The notes under the pieces are model-generated. The model made no database searches and was not told where the DNA came from. It saw only the letters and a program-made list of their open reading frames with translations. Source: Fen-1362 sp049516395 (lineage in GTDB: Bacteria; Planctomycetota; Phycisphaerae; Sedimentisphaerales; Anaerobacaceae). From it: 64,000 nucleotides of DNA. Shown one piece after another: positions 8,270 to 16,375 of this stretch; the first letter of the stretch is position 1; each line of letters starts with the position of its first letter. The stretch covers positions 124,001 to 188,000 of the forward strand of contig JBEKTD010000002.1 of the NCBI GenBank assembly GCA_049516395.1. The letters are read 5' to 3'. A program made the translations under genes and the position numbers.

Positions 8270-8923
8270 TCAATCTTCGAGGGAGGTGATGCCCTTGCGG
8301 ATGGCATATTTGGTCAGTTCGGCGACGTTATGAATATCGAGCTTGCTCATTATCTGCCTGCGGTGTGTTTCGACGGTTTTGACGCTGATATGCAGTTTTA
8401 GGGCGATTTGCTTGGTGGAATTGCCCTCAGCCATGAGCTGGACGACCTCTTTTTCCCTGTCGGTAAGGATGTCCGGGCCTGTAAACTCGGTTGTATTAAG
8501 CCGATGAAGATAATCCTCGATGACGACGCCGGATATGGCGGGGCTGAGATAAGTTTTGTCGTCGGCAACGGTTTGTATGGCCCTTGTAAGTTCCTCGAAG
8601 GCGCAATCCTTGAGCAGGTATCCGGCTGCGCCGCTTTTGAGCATTTCGGTTACAAAAAGGGCGTCGGAGTGCATCGAAAGGGCGATAATTTTAATGTCGG
8701 GTGATTTTGCGAGGATTTGCTTTGTGGCTTCGACCCCGTTAAGGTCGGGCATAGTTACGTCCATAATTATGACATCCGGGGCAAGCTCGGCGGCCAGCCG
8801 AATAGCAGCTCGACCATTATCCGCCTCGGCTATAACCTCCATATCCTTTTGTTTTTCGAGCAGTGAACGGAGACCCTGGCGTGTTATTTTGTGGTCATCT
8901 GCCAACAGGATTCTTGTGCTCAT
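8270..8923 (-). CDS. NarL/FixJ family DNA-binding response regulator
   Basis: 217 residues. Receiver domain (about 1-120) with acidic pair DD, phospho-acceptor Asp in VIIMDVTMPD (D55 from this start), and conserved Lys in LLKDC. C-terminal LuxR-type HTH (about 150-215) has LTDREKEVVQLMAEGNSTKQIA and KTVETHRRQIMSKL. The start at 8923 is preferred over the ATG at 8929 because AGGAG is 7 nt upstream of it but only 1 nt from the other. It lies 51 bp downstream of the PAS histidine kinase gene, its obvious cognate sensor (HisKA_3 kinases pair with NarL-type regulators). Target genes are unknown. Confidence 0.94.
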   Translation of the reverse strand: MSTRILLADDHKITRQGLRSLLEKQKDMEVIAEADNGRAAIRLAAELAPDVIIMDVTMPDLNGVEATKQILAKSPDIKIIALSMHSDALFVTEMLKSGAAGYLLKDCAFEELTRAIQTVADDKTYLSPAISGVVIEDYLHRLNTTEFTGPDILTDREKEVVQLMAEGNSTKQIALKLHISVKTVETHRRQIMSKLDIHNVAELTKYAIRKGITSLED

Positions 8924-8974
8924 TTTCATTCTCCTGTCCCGCTGATTATTTCGATGCAGAGCGTGTTGCGCAGG

Positions 8975-11900
8975 TCATTTTTTATTTTTCCGCCGACCGT
9001 TTTTTTCAGAGCGGGTGCCTGAAAAACGCGAGCGTGGTTTCTTTAGTTTTTCTATCGGGGCGGTCATGGTGATTTGCGTGCCTTTTTTTCGCCCTGACTG
9101 TATGATAACACTTCCGCCAATCTGGTCAAGTCGTTCCCGGATATTAAACAGGCCAAAACCCCCTTTTGTGAAATCCCTTGCTGGGTTGAGTGCCGCGGCA
9201 TCGAAGCCGACGCCGTCGTCCTCGACAGTAATCTGAATATTGTCATCAACTGCGCGGGCGTAAACTTTCGCCTTTTTGGCCTTGGCGTGCTTGACTACGT
9301 TGACTAAGAGTTCTCGCACCGCCTGGAACAGCAGGACGCGGATATCAGCGTTGAGCGGTTTTGGTTTTTCGTCGTTTATGAATTCAACATCCAGGCCGAA
9401 TCGCTGCCTGGTTTGCCTGACTAACCAGCCGACGGCTGCCTCAAAACCAAGCTCGTAAAGAACGGGCGGGCTTATTTCGAAAGTAAGCGACCTGGACGCA
9501 TCGATGGTCTGCGAGATTAGATTGATTACATCTTTGAGCGATTTGGCCAAGCCCGGTTCGACGTCATCTTTTAGCGATTCGAGTTTAATTTTAGATATGG
9601 CGAGGTTCTGAGCGATGTGGTCGTGGAGCTCGGCGGCAATTCGTCTTCTGAGCCGTTCCTCGGCCAGCGAAAGTTCCGAGGCGAGAGAGCGGAGCTGCTG
9701 CTGGTAGAGCATGAGTTTTTCTTCCGCTTCTTTTCGTGTTGTGATGTCCTGGGCCGTGCCTTCGTAATAGATAAGTTTGCCTTTGGCGTCCTTTACGGCA
9801 AAGGCACTTTCGGAAACGAAAAGCTTTGTGCCGTCGATTCTGCGCCAGACGGACTCGAGACCGACGACCCTGCCTTCTTTTTTTATGAGTTTTTTGAATC
9901 TGGAACGAGGCGTTGAGGGGTCAAAGCCGTTTTTTTCGACGTTAAACTTGGCCAATTGTTTGAAAGACCGGCAACCCATCATTTTGAGGAGGGCGGGGTT
10001 GGCCAGCAGTATTTGGCCGGAGGGAGTGGTTCTGTAGAGGCCAACGATGGTGTTTTCGAAGATGCTTCTGAATCGCACTTCGGCGCTGCGGAGTGATTCT
10101 TCGGCGCGTTTACGCTCTGCGACCTCTTTTTGTAAAGTTTCCACCGCCTTGGCTAACTCGGCAGTTCTTTGTTTTACTCTTTTTTCAAGCTCTTCGTGCG
10201 CCTTTTTGAGTTGCTCTTCTGTCTTTCTGCGTTCAGTGATGTCTTTTATGATTCCCTGTGTCCCGGCGGTTTTGCCATCATGTATGATTAGGGATGAGTT
10301 TAATTCGATAAATACGCGGGAGCCATTTTTCTTTTTGGCCTCGAGGTAGAGGACGCCGAGTTTTTTACCCTTTAGTTTTTCGGTGAATCTATTAGCGGCT
10401 TTTGGTATTTCAGATTTGACAAGAAAATTTGTGAAGTTTTTACCGACCATTTCTTGTGGTTTGTAGCCGAATATTCTTTCGCTGGCAGGCGACAGGTATG
10501 TTATGAAACCTCTTGCGTCTGTCATAAAGACCATATCGGAACTTCGCTCAGCAAGACCTCTGAATTTTTCTTCTGATTGTCGCAGGGCGTCTTCAGCGTG
10601 TTTGCGTTCGGTTATGTTGGTAAATAGTCCGACGAGGCACGATGTGTTGTCTATGACGACACCGGCCGTATTGATGTTCGCGTAAAATACGGTTCCGTTC
10701 CTGTGGAGGCAGGGGATGTTTGGAGTAAGCGTTTTTTCACCTCGTGCCTGGGCCTCGAATCCCGCGAGTACAGAGGGCAAGTATTTTTTCGGATGTATGT
10801 CATACACGGTCATTTGCTTCAGTTGTTCAGCAGTATATCCAAACATCCCGCAAGCGGCCGGGTTGACGTACTTAAACCGCTTTGTTTCAATATTCGCGAC
10901 GATAATTCCTTCGGTGGCATAATTAAATATCGCCCTGTATCTGGCTTCGGATTCGCGCAGGGCGTCTTCGGCGCGTTTGTGTTCGGTGATATTGGTAAAT
11001 AATCCCATGCTGCACGGTTTTTGGTCTATGATGATACGGGTCGAGTTGATGTTAGCATAGAATAAGGTTCCATCTTTACGAAGACAGGGCACATCGTTAG
11101 TGAGCGTTTTTTCGCCTTGCGCCAGGACCTCGAATCTCGCGAGGACAGAGGGTATGTATTCCTTAGGATGCATGTCATGCACGGTTATGTGCTGAAATTG
11201 CTCAGCGGTGCATCCAAACATTTCACAGGCGGCCTGGTTGGCGTACTTAAGCCGCTTTGTTTCAATATCCGCGATGATAATTCCTTCGATAGCGAAATCG
11301 AATATCGCCTTATATCTGGCTTCGGATTCACGCAGGGCGTCTTCGGCGTGTTTGCGTTCAGTTATGTCGGTAAAAAATCCTACGTTGCATAAACAGTTAT
11401 TTATTGTAACGACGGTTGTGTTGATATCCACATAGAATATGGTTCCGCCCTTGCGTAAACAGGGAACATTGCGGGACAGTTCTCTTTCACCATGTGCCAT
11501 TGCATCAAAGTGGCTAATTGCTTCGGCCGCATATTCTTCAGGGTGTAAATCAGGCACGACCATTTGCTTTAGTTCTTCTTCGGTGTAGCCAAACATTTTA
11601 CAGATGGCCGGATTGGCATACTTGAATTGTTTTGTTTTAATATCGGTAACGAAAATTCCCTCTCTGGCAGACTCAAAAATCGCTTTGTATCTGGCCTCAG
11701 AATCCTGAAGGGCCAACTCTGCTGTTTTTCGCTCGGTGATATCCCGGTTTGCGCCGATAAGGCCGATTATATTTCCATTTTTATCCCGCCAGGGCATTTT
11801 TGTGCACAAGCTCCAGTTTTCCTGCCCGTCTTTGGGGCGGGTTCTGTGGGCCTCTTCGTTCACCATTGGCTTGCCGGTTTTTATTATCTCCTGCTCGGCT

Positions 11901-12127
11901 GCATAGAGTGCGTTCGCTAATTCGGGCGGGAATAAATCAAAGTCGCTTTTACCAATAAGGTCTCCCGAAACAGGCAGGTCTGAGTCCCCTTCCACGGCTT
12001 TGTTGCAGATGACGAATCTGCCTTTCGCGTCCTTTACATAAAGGCGGTCTGGCAGGGCATCTATGAGAGTTCGCAGGAGTTCGATCTCCTGGCTAAGCTG
12101 TTCTTTGGTTTTATCGGAATCGTTCAT
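8975..12127 (-). CDS. multi-PAS sensor histidine kinase (HisKA_3 / NarX-DegS type)
   Basis: 1050 residues, no obvious transmembrane segment, so probably a cytoplasmic sensor. Order: PAS1 (about 15-135), three tandem PAS modules of exactly 125 residues each (142-266, 267-391, 392-516), PAS5 (517-641), a coiled coil (642-680), PAS6 (681-805), HisKA_3 with phospho-acceptor His in AAELHDHIAQN (H835), and a HATPase domain with EDDGVGF and GFGLFNIRERL. The start overlaps the upstream NYN gene by 4 bp (ATGA). The C-terminus is strongly basic (KKNGRRKNKK-like). The ligand of the PAS modules cannot be told; no haem or flavin signature was recognised. Confidence 0.93.
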   Translation of the reverse strand: MNDSDKTKEQLSQEIELLRTLIDALPDRLYVKDAKGRFVICNKAVEGDSDLPVSGDLIGKSDFDLFPPELANALYAAEQEIIKTGKPMVNEEAHRTRPKDGQENWSLCTKMPWRDKNGNIIGLIGANRDITERKTAELALQDSEARYKAIFESAREGIFVTDIKTKQFKYANPAICKMFGYTEEELKQMVVPDLHPEEYAAEAISHFDAMAHGERELSRNVPCLRKGGTIFYVDINTTVVTINNCLCNVGFFTDITERKHAEDALRESEARYKAIFDFAIEGIIIADIETKRLKYANQAACEMFGCTAEQFQHITVHDMHPKEYIPSVLARFEVLAQGEKTLTNDVPCLRKDGTLFYANINSTRIIIDQKPCSMGLFTNITEHKRAEDALRESEARYRAIFNYATEGIIVANIETKRFKYVNPAACGMFGYTAEQLKQMTVYDIHPKKYLPSVLAGFEAQARGEKTLTPNIPCLHRNGTVFYANINTAGVVIDNTSCLVGLFTNITERKHAEDALRQSEEKFRGLAERSSDMVFMTDARGFITYLSPASERIFGYKPQEMVGKNFTNFLVKSEIPKAANRFTEKLKGKKLGVLYLEAKKKNGSRVFIELNSSLIIHDGKTAGTQGIIKDITERRKTEEQLKKAHEELEKRVKQRTAELAKAVETLQKEVAERKRAEESLRSAEVRFRSIFENTIVGLYRTTPSGQILLANPALLKMMGCRSFKQLAKFNVEKNGFDPSTPRSRFKKLIKKEGRVVGLESVWRRIDGTKLFVSESAFAVKDAKGKLIYYEGTAQDITTRKEAEEKLMLYQQQLRSLASELSLAEERLRRRIAAELHDHIAQNLAISKIKLESLKDDVEPGLAKSLKDVINLISQTIDASRSLTFEISPPVLYELGFEAAVGWLVRQTRQRFGLDVEFINDEKPKPLNADIRVLLFQAVRELLVNVVKHAKAKKAKVYARAVDDNIQITVEDDGVGFDAAALNPARDFTKGGFGLFNIRERLDQIGGSVIIQSGRKKGTQITMTAPIEKLKKPRSRFSGTRSEKNGRRKNKK

Positions 12128-12621
12128 TGTTTAGTCCGCGGATGTTGGCGGTCAAGGCCGAAGGTCCTGAGCCAGAGTTCGGTTTCACTTTCTGTCAGAC
12201 CCGTGCGTTTAGCGGCCGGCTCTTTGCCTCTTTTTTGTTTGCTGAGCCGTTTTGCTACCATGCCCCAGAATTCATCGGATTGGATGGAGGTTGCTTTTCG
12301 TGCGGAAGCAGCATCTCGAATTTTGCGGTCGGTGCTGACTATGGTCAGGTGCGAGGGAGCGGTGCTGTCGAGTATTCTTTGTTCAATAATGGAGTCGCAA
12401 TCGGTATTGCGGCCGGAGAAGGTGATTTCCAGATTGCTTAAATTGTTGAATCCTGTTTTGTCGGGCGGGCCTATGCCGTCGAAGATGATTTCGGCTTTGT
12501 CGTGTGTAATACTGAAGTATGTATCGAGGGCCTGGCACATCGCGACATCGGTTACGGATACGTCCTCGTCAGGGTTCTGAATGGCCCACAGCAGATTGTG
12601 TCCGTCGATAATAACCGGCAT
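12124..12621 (-). CDS. NYN-domain (YacP/Rae1-like) ribonuclease-like protein
   Basis: 165 residues. The N-terminal MPVIIDGHNLLWAIQ and the later IVSTDRKIRDAA match the PIN-like NYN fold, with acidic residues Asp6, Asp48 (FDGIG), Asp74-76 region (NTDCDSIIEQ) and Asp97 positioned for metal binding. Members such as Bacillus Rae1/YacP are ribosome-associated mRNA endonucleases. The C-terminal tail (TGLTESETELWLRTFGL) is family-like and often follows the domain. It lies 18 bp after pyrC and overlaps the histidine kinase by 4 bp, which places an RNase between pyrimidine genes and a two-component system. Confidence 0.82.
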   Translation of the reverse strand: MPVIIDGHNLLWAIQNPDEDVSVTDVAMCQALDTYFSITHDKAEIIFDGIGPPDKTGFNNLSNLEITFSGRNTDCDSIIEQRILDSTAPSHLTIVSTDRKIRDAASARKATSIQSDEFWGMVAKRLSKQKRGKEPAAKRTGLTESETELWLRTFGLDRQHPRTKQ

Positions 12622-12639
12622 CGTTCAATACCGCCTTAC

Positions 12640-14010
12640 TTACGGCGGACAGGATTCCGCAGAAAACCTTATTTCTCCGCCGACGATTGTTTTTTCAACC
12701 CTGCCCTTAACGGTCCAGCCGTTATACGGGCAGTTTTTGCTTTTTGAGCGGAAGGTGTTTACGTTGATTTTGTATTCGGCGTTGGGGTCGATGATTGTTA
12801 CGTCGGCCTGTTTGCCTTTTGACATTGTTCCCTTGTCCACGCCGATGATTTTCGCGGGCTTTTCCGCCATAAGGCGAATCAATCCCGGCCAGTCGAGGAT
12901 TCCCGGCTCAATCAGCGCCTTGATATAAAGGGGCAGAGCGCACTCCAGCCCGATGAGTCCGAACGGCGCCGCCAGAAACTCGAGTTCCTTTTCGCTTTGC
13001 AGATGCGGGGCATGGTCAGTAACTAATGCGTCAACCAGCCCGTTGGCAATCGCTTCTTTGAGGGCCTCGATGTCCTTTTCGGTTCGCAGGGGCGGGTTCA
13101 CCTTGTAGTTGGTGTCGTATTCGGCGCAGCATTTTTCAGTCAGCAGCAGATGATGAGGTGTTACCTCGCAGGTTACAGGCAGACCCAGTTTCTTTGCGGC
13201 TCGAATCAGTTCGACGGAGCCGGCAGTTGAGATGTGCTGGGCGTGATAACGAACCGTTCCTGCCTTGATTTTTCTGACGAGCTGAATATCGCGCCAAAGC
13301 ATTGCTTCTTCGGCAAGCGGGTCAAGCCCCGGCAGGCCGAGGATTGTTGAGTAGTAGCCGGAGTTCATCACGCCTTTGCCAGCAATTTTATCATCTTGGC
13401 AGTGCTGAGCAATAACGACGTTAAACATCTGGGCATACTTGAGCGCACGCAACATTACCGAGGCGTCCTGAACGCCTGAGCCGTCGTCTGTGAAACCGAC
13501 TGCGCCGGCCTGGGACATAAAGCCCATCTCGGCAAGCTCAACACCTTCCCTGCCTTTGGTTATGGAGCCCATTGTGTAAACGTGCGTTTTCCTGGCTTTT
13601 CTCGCTTTTCGATGGACGTATTCGACGTCTGTTTCATCTTCTATTGGGGGGGTCGTATTGGGCATACAAACAACCGATGTGAATCCCCCCGCGACCGCGG
13701 CGGCTGAGCCGCTGGCGATTGTTTCTTCTTCTTCATCGCCGGGTTCGCGGAAATGAACGTGTATATCAATCAGGCCCGGCACGACGAGTTTGCCCGTCGC
13801 GTCGATGACCGTGACTCGTGACCCGTGACTCGTGCCTCGTTCGAGCGACGAACCACGAGCGACGAGAGACGAAATTCGTCCGACCTCGACAAATTTTTCG
13901 TCGGCAATCAGCACGTCGCATTTCCGGTTGATTTTGTTCGCCGGGTCGATTACATGACCGTTTTTTATAAGCAGCTCGTCGCCCATAGGTTTTTTTGCTT
14001 TATTAACCAT
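12640..14010 (-). CDS. pyrC: dihydroorotase, class I (PyrC)
   Basis: 456 residues. It catalyses the reversible cyclisation of carbamoyl-aspartate to dihydroorotate in de novo pyrimidine synthesis. Zinc ligands are visible in GLIDIHVHFREPG, in QHCQDD and in TDHAPH; the carbamylated-Lys position of many amidohydrolases is replaced as in class I enzymes with GFTDDG. The gene overlaps pyrB by 8 bp. The loop before VIDATGKLVVPG is expanded by SSLVARGSSLERGTSHGSR, encoded by a 7-bp repeat array (13811-13873) that looks like an in-frame insertion. Confidence 0.95.
   Translation of the reverse strand: MVNKAKKPMGDELLIKNGHVIDPANKINRKCDVLIADEKFVEVGRISSLVARGSSLERGTSHGSRVTVIDATGKLVVPGLIDIHVHFREPGDEEEETIASGSAAAVAGGFTSVVCMPNTTPPIEDETDVEYVHRKARKARKTHVYTMGSITKGREGVELAEMGFMSQAGAVGFTDDGSGVQDASVMLRALKYAQMFNVVIAQHCQDDKIAGKGVMNSGYYSTILGLPGLDPLAEEAMLWRDIQLVRKIKAGTVRYHAQHISTAGSVELIRAAKKLGLPVTCEVTPHHLLLTEKCCAEYDTNYKVNPPLRTEKDIEALKEAIANGLVDALVTDHAPHLQSEKELEFLAAPFGLIGLECALPLYIKALIEPGILDWPGLIRLMAEKPAKIIGVDKGTMSKGKQADVTIIDPNAEYKINVNTFRSKSKNCPYNGWTVKGRVEKTIVGGEIRFSAESCPP
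13811..13873 (-). repeat. heptanucleotide repeat array inside pyrC
   Basis: On the plus strand there are four GTGACTC-like units (GTGACTC, GTGACCC, GTGACTC, GTGCCTC) followed by units in the opposite orientation (CCACGAG, CGACGAG and variants), forming an imperfect palindrome of about 63 bp. It is in frame with pyrC and lies in a surface loop between the first beta strands and the HVH metal motif. Confidence 0.85.
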
Positions 14011-14980
14011 TTTGTGCTTCTGCCTGTTTTTCAGCCGCGGCCTGGTTCACCAAGAACAGCACAGCCATTCTTACTGCGACGCCGTTGGTTACCTGCTGGA
14101 GTATAACGCTGTTTTTACCGTCGGCGACTTCACTTTCTATTTCAAGTCCCCTGTTTATTGGGCCGGGGTGCATAACGAGTATATCGGATTTTGCCCTTTT
14201 CATTCGCTCCACGGTCAGGCCGAAGTAGTGAGAGTATTCGCGGACCGAAGGGAACGGGTTGCCGCCAAGGCGCTCAAACTGGATTCGGAGCATATTTATT
14301 ACGTCAACTTTTTCGATAACGTCATCGAGTGAGTAGCTGATTTTGACGGGTAGCTGCTCGACTTTGGGCGGCATCAGCGTCGGTGGGCCGACGAAAATTA
14401 CTTCTGCCCCGAGTTTTGTCATTGCCCACATATCGCTGCGGGCTACACGTGAATGTGATATATCACCTACGATTGCGATTTTGAGTCCTTTGAGCGAACC
14501 TTTGCGTTTGCGAATAGTGAAGACGTCGAGCAGACCCTGCGTCGGGTGTTCGCAGTAGCCATCGCCGGCGTTGACGACGCAGGCGTTGATATATTTGCTG
14601 AGAAGCGTAGGTGCGCCGCCCGCGTTGTGGCGGATGACGACGATATCGATGCCCATTGCTTCGAGGTTGCGGGCGGTGTCAAGAAGCGTTTCGCCCTTGC
14701 TGACGGAGCTGTCTTTTTTGGTGAACTCAACGACGTCTGCACTAAGCCGGTTTGCGGCCAGGGCGAAACTGTTTCGCGTGCGGGTGCTGTCCTCGAAGAA
14801 GAGATTGACCACGAGCTTGCCTCGCAGGGGCGGAGCTTTTTTTACCGCTCTTGCATTTATTTCCTCGAAGCCCTGAGCGGTGTCGAGGATATAAGTAATT
14901 TCTTCAGCGGTTAATTCTCTAAGGCCGAGCAGATGTTTGCGCTGCCATTTAAAATCCTTTATTTTGCCCTTTTCAGCCAT
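14003..14980 (-). CDS. pyrB: aspartate carbamoyltransferase catalytic subunit (PyrB)
   Basis: 325 residues from the ATG at 14980; a TTG at 14998 would add MRRSPG. It transfers carbamoyl from carbamoyl phosphate to aspartate. The carbamoyl phosphate motif FFEDSTRTRNSF, the HPTQ motif (CEHPTQGLLD) and MHPGPINRGLEI near the C-terminus are all present. No regulatory pyrI follows, consistent with a bacterial enzyme paired with PyrR control or a dodecamer with the adjacent dihydroorotase, as in other pyrBC operons. It overlaps pyrC by 8 bp and starts 35 bp after pyrR. Confidence 0.95.
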   Translation of the reverse strand: MAEKGKIKDFKWQRKHLLGLRELTAEEITYILDTAQGFEEINARAVKKAPPLRGKLVVNLFFEDSTRTRNSFALAANRLSADVVEFTKKDSSVSKGETLLDTARNLEAMGIDIVVIRHNAGGAPTLLSKYINACVVNAGDGYCEHPTQGLLDVFTIRKRKGSLKGLKIAIVGDISHSRVARSDMWAMTKLGAEVIFVGPPTLMPPKVEQLPVKISYSLDDVIEKVDVINMLRIQFERLGGNPFPSVREYSHYFGLTVERMKRAKSDILVMHPGPINRGLEIESEVADGKNSVILQQVTNGVAVRMAVLFLVNQAAAEKQAEAQNG

Positions 14981-15015
14981 ACCTGGCGACCGCCTCAATT
15001 TAATTTTTAATCAGG

Positions 15016-15543
15016 TTATTCAACTATGACCTGTTCTTTGTTGTCCGATTCTTTCAAAAATACCTGGACTAATTTTTCCGGTTTTGCGTCTGCCTTATAG
15101 CCGGCGTAATCGGCCTGAATGGGAAATTCCCGCCCGGCCCTGTCAACGAGCACCGCCAGGCGAATTGCCTTTGGTCTGCCCAGGTCAATCAGCGCGTCCA
15201 TAGCCGCTCTCGCTGACCTGCCCGTATGCAGAACGTCATCAACAAGAATTATGAGTTTGTTATCGATATGGAAGCGGATTTCCGTGGTGCGGACCTTGGG
15301 CTGCGAACCGCTTTTGGGCGAATTGAGGTCATCGCGGTAAAGGGTGATATCGAGCGTCCCGCAGGGTATATCGCTGCCGATTTTTTCGGAGAGTCGTTTT
15401 GCTAATCGTTGCGCGACGATTTCGCCCCTGCTGCGGATTCCTATTACGGCTATTTCAACGCCTTCGGGAATATCGGCGATAATCCGGCTTGTCAGCTTGT
15501 TGAGGATGCTGTCGATTTGTTTGGCGTTCAGCAATACCTTCAT
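15016..15543 (-). CDS. pyrR: bifunctional pyr operon regulator / uracil phosphoribosyltransferase (PyrR)
   Basis: 175 residues of the type I phosphoribosyltransferase fold with the PRPP loop LVDDVLHTGRSARAA and family-specific GIRSRG and TLYRDDL. In other bacteria PyrR binds a pyr mRNA attenuator in response to UMP and also has weak uracil phosphoribosyltransferase activity. Here it is first in the pyrR-pyrB-pyrC group, and its promoter (15588-15616) is close to the ATG. The leader is only about 40 nt and no anti-terminator/terminator pair was seen, so the RNA-binding role is not supported by the sequence of this leader. Confidence 0.93.
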   Translation of the reverse strand: MKVLLNAKQIDSILNKLTSRIIADIPEGVEIAVIGIRSRGEIVAQRLAKRLSEKIGSDIPCGTLDITLYRDDLNSPKSGSQPKVRTTEIRFHIDNKLIILVDDVLHTGRSARAAMDALIDLGRPKAIRLAVLVDRAGREFPIQADYAGYKADAKPEKLVQVFLKESDNKEQVIVE

Positions 15544-15587
15544 TTGTCGCTATTGGCCCTCTTTTGGATCATGCTTAAGTTTGGAAA

Positions 15588-15616
15588 ATTATATCAATTC
15601 CGGGTTTGAAAAGCAA
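15588..15616 (-). promoter_or_regulatory. sigma70-type promoter of the pyrR operon
   Basis: On the minus strand TTGCTT (15611-15616) and a perfect TATAAT (15588-15593) are separated by 17 bp, 44 bp upstream of the pyrR ATG. Confidence 0.65.
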
Positions 15617-15664
15617 GACCTGATAGCAACTGTTTTTTCATTTTCTATCCAACGGCTTTGAAGG

Positions 15665-15670
15665 TATAAT
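15665..15670 (+). promoter_or_regulatory. TATAAT -10 box directly in front of the nucleotidyltransferase pair
   Basis: A perfect TATAAT ends 7 nt before the ATG of the 62-aa gene. A transcript starting at the usual distance would be leaderless or nearly so. No good -35 element was found 16-18 bp upstream. Confidence 0.45.
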
Positions 15671-15677
15671 TGATTTT

Positions 15678-15866
15678 ATGATTCGTAAAACCGTGCAAAA
15701 ACATCGTTTGGACAAAGATTCTGAAATCAGGAAGAACCTGGAATACTGGCTTAGCAGGACGCCTGAAGAACGTCTTTCGGCTGTGGAGATATTGAGACGG
15801 CAGGTATATGGAGATTCACAAGGACTTCAAAGAGTTGTTAGAGTTGTTAAACTCTCACAAAGTTGA
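15678..15866 (+). CDS. small protein partner of the following nucleotidyltransferase (putative antitoxin-like)
   Basis: 62 residues, charged and helical: EIRKNLEYWLSRTPEERLSAVEILRRQ followed by a basic LQRVVRVVK tail. This pattern of a small protein with an EYWLS..PEERL..VE.LRRQ core is recurrent in front of AbiEii/MNT-like nucleotidyltransferases, so it is taken as a real gene. It overlaps the nucleotidyltransferase gene by 59 bp in another frame, which implies translational coupling. Function as an antitoxin is inference from context only. Confidence 0.65.
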   Translation: MIRKTVQKHRLDKDSEIRKNLEYWLSRTPEERLSAVEILRRQVYGDSQGLQRVVRVVKLSQS

Positions 15867-16254
15867 GTATCTTGTCGTAGGCAGCTACGCGTTGGCGTTT
15901 CACGGCGCTCCCCGCTTCACCGGTGATATCGACCTTTTTGTTAAGCCGGAGGATGCGAATGCAAAGCGTATTTTGTCGGTGCTCGACGAGTTCGGTTTCG
16001 GCTCACTGAATTTTTCGGAGTCGGACTTTACATCGCCGGATAATGTTGTGCAGCTTGGTGTGCCGCCTGTGCGCGTTGATATTATGACTTCACTTACCGG
16101 TGTATCATGGGAGAAGGCACAAGCAGGCAAAATTCGCGGCAGTTACGGCAATACGGGCGTTTTCTTCATAAGCAAAAAAGATTTAATCGCCAATAAAAAG
16201 ACGCTCGGCAGGAACAAAGACATGGCTGATATCGAGGCACTGGGCGACAAATAA
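15808..16254 (+). CDS. AbiEii/MNT-like nucleotidyltransferase
   Basis: 148 residues. The nucleotidyltransferase core GSYALAFHGAPRFTGDIDLF supplies the Gly-Ser and the Asp-x-Asp metal ligands; a third acidic strand VRVDIMTS follows. Proteins of this fold in two-gene cassettes can act as toxins that modify tRNA or protein by nucleotide transfer. The protein has no other domain. It is preceded by and overlaps the 62-aa gene and followed by a strong terminator (16315-16340), so the pair is an independent unit inserted between the pyr operon and degP. The toxin role is inferred. Confidence 0.8.
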   Translation: MEIHKDFKELLELLNSHKVEYLVVGSYALAFHGAPRFTGDIDLFVKPEDANAKRILSVLDEFGFGSLNFSESDFTSPDNVVQLGVPPVRVDIMTSLTGVSWEKAQAGKIRGSYGNTGVFFISKKDLIANKKTLGRNKDMADIEALGDK

Positions 16255-16314
16255 GCCACGTTCATTCAGTAGTGCAGTTAATAGGATGCTTCTGCCGAAA
16301 AGCGGCAGCAATGA

Positions 16315-16340
16315 AAAAGCCCCGCGGGGACGGGGCTTTT
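16315..16340. terminator. Rho-independent terminator between nucleotidyltransferase and degP
   Basis: AAAAGCCCC (16315-16323) pairs with GGGGCTTTT (16332-16340) over an 8-nt loop. The A-run before and T-run after let it work for both converging genes. Confidence 0.9.
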
Positions 16341-16375
16341 GTAATCAGATTAGTAAATATACCCTTGCAGTGTAA

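Noticed and set aside
15544..15587. PyrR-responsive attenuator upstream of pyrR
   Set aside because: The leader is too short and no hairpin pair was visible.
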